Positions 59,030 through 64,000 of a stretch of 64,000 nucleotides of DNA are shown piece by piece (position 1 is the first letter of the stretch; each line of letters opens with the position of its first letter). The notes under the pieces were generated by a model. That model worked only from the letters and a program-made list of their open reading frames with translations. It searched no databases and had not been told where the DNA came from. Origin of the DNA: Arctopsyche grandis (taxonomy: Eukaryota; Arthropoda; Insecta; Trichoptera; Hydropsychidae); the NCBI RefSeq assembly GCF_051622035.1, contig NC_135365.1, positions 9,280,001 to 9,344,000 on the forward strand, read 5' to 3'. The translations under genes and the position numbers were made by a program.

Positions 59030-59240
59030 TCGCAAGAGGAAGGTGGTGCCCATCTTATTAGACCAATCGCAATAATTAAGTTAGGCAAACTCAAACAGGA
59101 GATGGTTTATTTGGATTTAATAACCATCCAAATTTTGCCTGCAGCGATTAACAGACTCGAATGAATTTTTCAATACCGGCCAGGATTTGAACCCACGACT
59201 TCTTTACTGGCAAACAAACGCTTAGTTGTGGTTAATTTAT
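59030..59240 (-). repeat. SINE, minus strand, divergent subfamily
   Basis: Colinear with 45340-45560: AATAACCATCCAAATTTTGC, GGCCAGGATTTGAACCCACG and CAAACAAACGCTTAGTTGTG. Confidence 0.6.
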
Positions 59241-59999
59241 GAAATTGGTTTGATATTTTGGGTTAGAAAGATGAAACACTTACTTGAGCATATTCTGATA
59301 TGTCAAGCGGAAATTGTCAAATTTTTCAAAGCAGCCGCAAGGCGGCGCAATAGACGTTTCGTATACATATGTACATCATTTACATGAAGTATTCTTATTG
59401 AAACACGACAGACACGATCGTTTGCTACAAATTTGGTAACAGTCGATCATATGGTCTTGTGCTTTTGACGGCCCGTTATACCCATTGTACTGGGTCTATG
59501 TAAGTAGTATGTATTCAAATAGAAAGTTACGATGATATTTTGCAAAACCAGTTTTTGTTGTTATGTTTTTAATGGCACCGTTTGGAGGTTTGGATGCATC
59601 GCGTGCATTTTAACCGCGCAGTTTGAATGCGCTTTCAAAGACAGAAAATAGGTCAGAAGATAACTGACCAGTAGATACATATACACATGTATGCAGACAA
59701 CGATGCAGATATTTTTAAATATAGAAACGTTTTCGCGTTTGCACTTGGTCGTAAGTAATGAACCGTGAGCGCGTTTAAAAGTAATGCATTGGATAATTGC
59801 ATGAGGAACAATGGCGCATTGTTATTACGCGGCTAATTAATCACGCCGATTGATTATGTAAATGATTTTTTTTTCACTTTAGAAACTGCTCGTAGATGAG
59901 TGCGATTTTTCAATTACGTGTGTCGAACTTCGGTTCAAAATTTATGAAAGCAATATATATAAAAACTTATAGGAGGTAAGTAAAAACAGACGAGATGTT

Positions 60000-60300
60000 T
60001 GTATGTGCCAGTGCAGCGACAAGGAGACTTTAACAAAACAAATTTTAGAATTATCAAGACTTATTATATCGATTTAGATTCCGGTTCTGGTTCCAGTTTC
60101 GGTTCCGATTACTATTTCAGTTCCGGCTCCAAATTCCTATTTCGATTGCGTTTCCGGATTCCTATTTCAGTTCAGAGTGCCGATTTTTATTTCAGTTCCG
60201 GTTACGACTTCTGTTGTGACTTGGGTTCAACCGAACCTTTCGGTTCTGGTTTCAGTTCCGACTTTTGTTACGATTACGATTACGATTATTGTTTTGTTAT
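60000..60300. repeat. Element with degenerate TTCCGGTTC tail, copy 2
   Basis: After TTATTATATCGATTTAGATT come about 220 bases of degenerate TTCCGGTTC/TTTCAGTTCCG units. The homologous flank at 38.4 kb shows it is the tail of a dispersed element. The Ser/Phe/Gly-rich open frame here is a by-product. Confidence 0.65.
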
Positions 60301-60635
60301 GATGATTATACCAATTATTTTTCCGAAACCACTCATTGAAATGTAAACGGACAAACACTAGTTTATAATAATAAGCATCAATGTATGAAGCGATTCGCCG
60401 TAGTGACAAACTAGCTGGTAGCAGGCCTTTAGCAAACTCAAAGCTTTTGACGCTTTAGCTTTATTTTGAAGATTTTTGCTAACTGCAGTATTTATTCAAA
60501 TAGTTTTAAAGGTTCATAAAACCCTCAACGTGAAGTCCTCCTCCCAATGAATTGCCCAAGCAGTAAAATATCCGCACGATGAAATGACCGTGATTCGTTT
60601 TAATGCGGCTGAAAGTGTTACGAAACGCTGCAATA

Positions 60636-60764
60636 GAGGTAGGATAGTCACAGTGCTATCCATTGTTCCATTGTTGTAAATCCTTTGTAGAAAAGGTTCG
60701 GCAAACCTTTAACAATGCATTTACAACCTTTAAACAATACGCGGCACCTTCTGGGTCCATTGAC
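60636..60764. mobile_element. TA-flanked MITE, family M1, copy c
   Basis: 129 bp from GAGGTAGGATAGTCACAGTG to CACCTTCTGGGTCCATTGAC, flanked by TA at 60634-60635 and 60765-60766. Reverse orientation relative to 2787-2918. Confidence 0.75.
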
Positions 60765-60956
60765 TACGCTGCACCCTCTTAGGTCAATTTATACTATCCA
60801 ACAGCGCAAGGTACAGCAGTGTATGGAAAATACTACTTCGATTCATACTATGCAGCAGCGGTATGTCTACGCCACGGAAAATATGAATGTACCACAGAAT
60901 ACTTTTAGTATTGCTGTTTAGGTGCAGTTGGCGGTCTACGCTGTGCAAGTAGATTA

Positions 60957-61130
60957 CGAATTTCGTTCACTGACAGCTCGCCATCTCGTTCACACTGACA
61001 ATTCGTTCACCGATATCTCGCTAAAGGACGGTTCGTTCACGACAACCCGCTCACAATAGTTCGTTCACGACCGTTAGTTCACAGACATGTCGTTCGTTCA
61101 GATATTTCGTTCACAGACGTTTCGTTCATA
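60957..61130. repeat. Degenerate GTTCAC-rich short-unit repeat
   Basis: About ten TCGTTCAC or close variants (TCGTTCACACTG, TCGTTCACCGAT, GTTCGTTCACGAC, TTCGTTCACAGACG) spaced 12-20 bases. No inverted arms seen. Confidence 0.7.
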
Positions 61131-62159
61131 TGGTATTTTCAATAGACCATTCTCCCCGAGAATTACTTCATAAACCTAACCTTCATATCTAGAGTGCACA
61201 TATGTAGGTTTAATGATAGTAAGTTTCTATCTACTGATTCCAAACGGGATTTGCTAGGCAAAAATGATTAGAAGCTACCGAATATTTAAAGATTTCACGA
61301 TTCAAATGGTAATTTTGTGCATATACTGATATTTAAATTGATTACGCGTGAGTTACCTTTACAAAATTGCTTACTTACGAATCATTTGATTGTTCGCCTT
61401 GAACACTCGCATGCATACGCATATGAATAAGCATTTTAAATGTAATAAGCATATTAAATTAGGATTGCCTATCCAAATGTATATAATTGATTACCGGTTG
61501 GGTACTGTACAGGTACAGCTATCGTGAATTTAAATCACCCACATTATGCTTTAACGGCGTCATGATTTTAATCAACTTTCGACATTTTGAATACATTTTA
61601 ACAATTTCTAGGCACTTTCGACGAACAAATTCATAAATTTCAAAAACGGCCACTTCTAGCCGAATATATATATAACGACGAATTTGTAAGCAAGTGTGTG
61701 ATAAAGATGATCGACATGCTGTGAGGAGAGTTGACACGATGACTCAATTCGGCGACCTAATAAATGGAAGATGTGTCAATTTAAAGTGGCCGTCGACGTA
61801 TCAACGTAAAACTTAAAAAAAAAATACACCATGACGAATGCAAAATATATCAACGAGAGGAATCAACAGCAATTGAGTATCATGATTAGAATTAAAAGTT
61901 ATTAAAAACCAAAGTCAAACTACTTATTGGGATTAATATGTACGTTCACGAAGAGATCTATCAATACTTAGCATTATTACTAGTGGTCTGGCGAACGCAA
62001 TCGTGCATTTAGTAATAAAGCCTGTTTAAGACTTGTCAGGTGATTTATTTATTTACATACTAGCCAGTCACATTACAAAATACTCTAGCGCGTCACTGTG
62101 ACCAGACATATAAGCATAATACAAATACTATATATGAGGAAATTAGCGAGACATCTATG

Positions 62160-62545
62160 TTATAGATTTTTGAAATCATGTTCAAATAGTTGTAACATAT
62201 TGGGTAGGATGGTTTTTGCCAATTTGGTGGAGGAACCGCTTTATCAATAAAATCAGATACATTGACAAACTATGATAGGAAACGATCGACTTGGAGTCTC
62301 AAATATCTTAAGTCTGACCAGCAGCATTAAAGATTATACTCAGAATAAATTCTTTCCGATCGCGGTCAGCTCACGGGATCGAACCCGGCGACCTCACAGT
62401 GCTTAGTATCAACGCAACCACCGAGCCATGCTGTTGGCTGAATCGCGCATGTGCATTGTCGCTATGTCGCTATCACTTATTTATATGTATTTATTATATA
62501 CATAAGCCCAACAGGTAAACCTCAATGCGCCTTCCTGGCTAATTA
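62160..62545 (-). repeat. tRNA-derived SINE, minus strand
   Basis: From 62442 leftward: GCCAACAGCATGGCTCGGTG (box A region) and CGCCGGGTTCGATCCCG (box B), then the family body TCGATCGTTTCCTATCATAG to 62.17 kb. A separate tail-like piece GCGCCTTCCTGGC lies at 62.53 kb. Confidence 0.75.
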
Positions 62546-63820
62546 TGTATATTAATATGTACTATGTATTGATAAATTTGACAAACATTTAGCTGTGACG
62601 TACATGTGTCGAATCGAAACGACTATTATAGTAGGGCGAGCGTTATCTCAGACAGACAGACATACAGAAACAGACGGAATAGCGATATTATATACATGAT
62701 ACTAAGAAGTCTTCGGAAGTCAATTAGAACTGAATGACCGATTGATTGTTTACTTATTTTCCGTTTTCTCCGCAAATCCTGACGTAAAGATAAATAGGAA
62801 ATTGTTGATTTTCAACGGGAGTTGTGTAAAAATCGACAGTGTATATACTAAACATTACAGAAGTGAAACTTACTTACGGAACAGATTAGGTTTGTGAGGT
62901 AATTTTTCAAGACGGAGGTGCAACGTTTCGTAACACGCTCAACCGCACAGATCCAATTCACTATACCATGCATAAAGAAGTATCCACTTAAAAAAATAAA
63001 CGCTTTTTAGGCACTTTAGACAAACATTTGATACGTTGCACACGCACCTGTAGAAATTCCTCGACACACATCTAATTGTTGAAAAAATAAAATATTTCGA
63101 CTGCACGTATGTAGCCATTCTACATATGAACAGTTTGTTTAGGCATGTTTACCATAAAACGATGTCGCAATGGCGAGAGATGAAATCACCTGAACTATCC
63201 CATCACAGCACGCACACACAGATATCCATATACAATCCCATGTTTATTCTACTACACGGAATTGTCACACAGTTCTACAAATACGTTTTTAGTTACGTTT
63301 TATTTACAACAAACACCCACACCACACGTGCTGACTAAAATTCACCCAACTTAAAAAAAAACGGTGGGCGATTGTTGTCGCGGCTATATTTGATCTGCAC
63401 CATTATTTAATACCCAAGATATCACGCTTTGGATAATATAATACGTCCTTTTACAAATTGCCGGCGCTATGGTTCCCAAAAGTGATACATAGAGAGTAAA
63501 AATATGGATAAGAGACAAGTGGCGCAACCCAGAAGAAGCAGATGGCTCGCTTGGGTGAAGCAATGCTGAAATTACAGTGGATCCAAATTCAAAAAATCAA
63601 GACTAAAGTTGGTATTATATCGTAACCAAATCAACCATCTGGCTCGAGCGATGGTCTTAAAGCATAGAACTACGCTCGTCCTAGCTCGGGATTTCGCGCG
63701 GAAATGAACGGATCCATTTATATTATCTTCGGAAATGAACAGATCCATTAAAAAAATCTTCATTTGTCTTTTCATTAAATTTATTTGAATGGAAAACAAT
63801 TAATATTATTTAACGACCGA

Positions 63821-63917
63821 CCAATCACAAACGTCTTTGACCAACCAATCGGAAACGTCTTTGACGACATCCAATCAGAAACGAATTAAAGACGCCGTTT
63901 CGGTTTTATATATAAAA
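63821..63917 (+). promoter_or_regulatory. Promoter-like block: three CCAATC repeats and a TATA box
   Basis: CCAATCACAAACGTCTTTGA (63821), CCAATCGGAAACGTCTTTGA (63845) and CCAATCAGAAACG (63871) are followed by TTATATATAAAA at about 63906-63917. The initiator-like CCAGAGTGCA near 63.95 kb lies at a plausible distance. It could be the start of an LTR or a gene running rightwards out of the window. Confidence 0.5.
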
Positions 63918-64000
63918 TTTGAAATAAAAATTAGTTTCGTTTACTACCAGAGTGCATACACAATTTCATAGATTTTTAGCATAAATTTGGATGACTATTA

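Larger units (their letters stand above)
38244..64000. other. Large gene-poor, repeat-rich region (LRCH intron 1 or 5' flank)
   Basis: No exon could be supported over about 25.7 kb. The first visible LRCH exon needs an upstream partner exon, so at least the left part is probably intron. Open frames here are short, lack family motifs and often fall on repeats. SINEs, MITEs, a solo LTR, one RT fragment, palindromes and microsatellites are listed separately; stretches not listed appear as plain AT-rich sequence. Confidence 0.55.

Noticed and set aside
59999..60346. 115-codon Ser/Gly/Phe-rich plus-strand frame
   Set aside because: Degenerate TTCCGGTTC tail repeat. No conserved flanks, and a homologous repeat at 38.5 kb is not open.

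Overview
The window is AT-rich eukaryotic DNA, most likely from an insect. Short phased exons with consensus splice sites, two recognisable insect gene families, decayed non-LTR retrotransposon ends, tRNA-derived SINEs and many miniature inverted-repeat elements point that way. A short run of the insect telomere motif (CCTAA) at about 6.92 kb agrees. The order cannot be fixed from this sequence. No bacterial operon, rRNA, functional tRNA gene or CRISPR array is present. All exon models were built by hand from reading frame, splice sites and comparison between paralogues.

1-22.6 kb (+ strand) holds a tandem pair of acyl-CoA synthetase / luciferase-like genes (ANL superfamily). Copy 1 (503-7982) is intact: ten exons and 526 codons, with all core adenylation motifs. 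Copy 2 (13585-22615) has the same ten-exon layout and homologous introns, but exon 5 has lost its acceptor AG and gained a stop, and exon 6 has a stop plus 10 extra bases. It is therefore a probable pseudogene. Introns of both copies are loaded with mobile DNA: a hAT element with exact 8-bp target duplication (3593-5472), TA-flanked MITEs, a solo LTR, a SINE, and a 3.5-kb GC-rich non-autonomous LTR element (16869-20369) inserted inside that SINE. Between the genes lies a tandem duplication of about 1.8 kb. Its first unit carries an RTE-like retrotransposon end and its second a TTAA-flanked MITE, whose empty site survives in the first unit.

26.5-38.2 kb (- strand) holds most of an LRCH gene (leucine-rich repeats plus a C-terminal calponin-homology domain). 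Nine shared exons are followed by two alternative last exons: a distal 50-codon exon (26519-26671) and a proximal 277-codon exon (30268-31101). Each supplies its own C-terminal end of the CH domain. Only the proximal one ends in a hydrophobic tail-anchor-like segment, so alternative 3' splicing or polyadenylation could switch between a soluble and a membrane-bound protein. The two gene groups converge on an AT-rich region (22.6-26.5 kb).

38.3-64 kb has no convincing exon. It is probably the large first intron or 5' flank of LRCH, since the N-terminal exon is missing. It is made of SINEs, MITEs, a solo LTR, a decayed RT fragment, microsatellites and palindromes. The last 200 bases contain three CCAAT-type repeats upstream of a TATA box.
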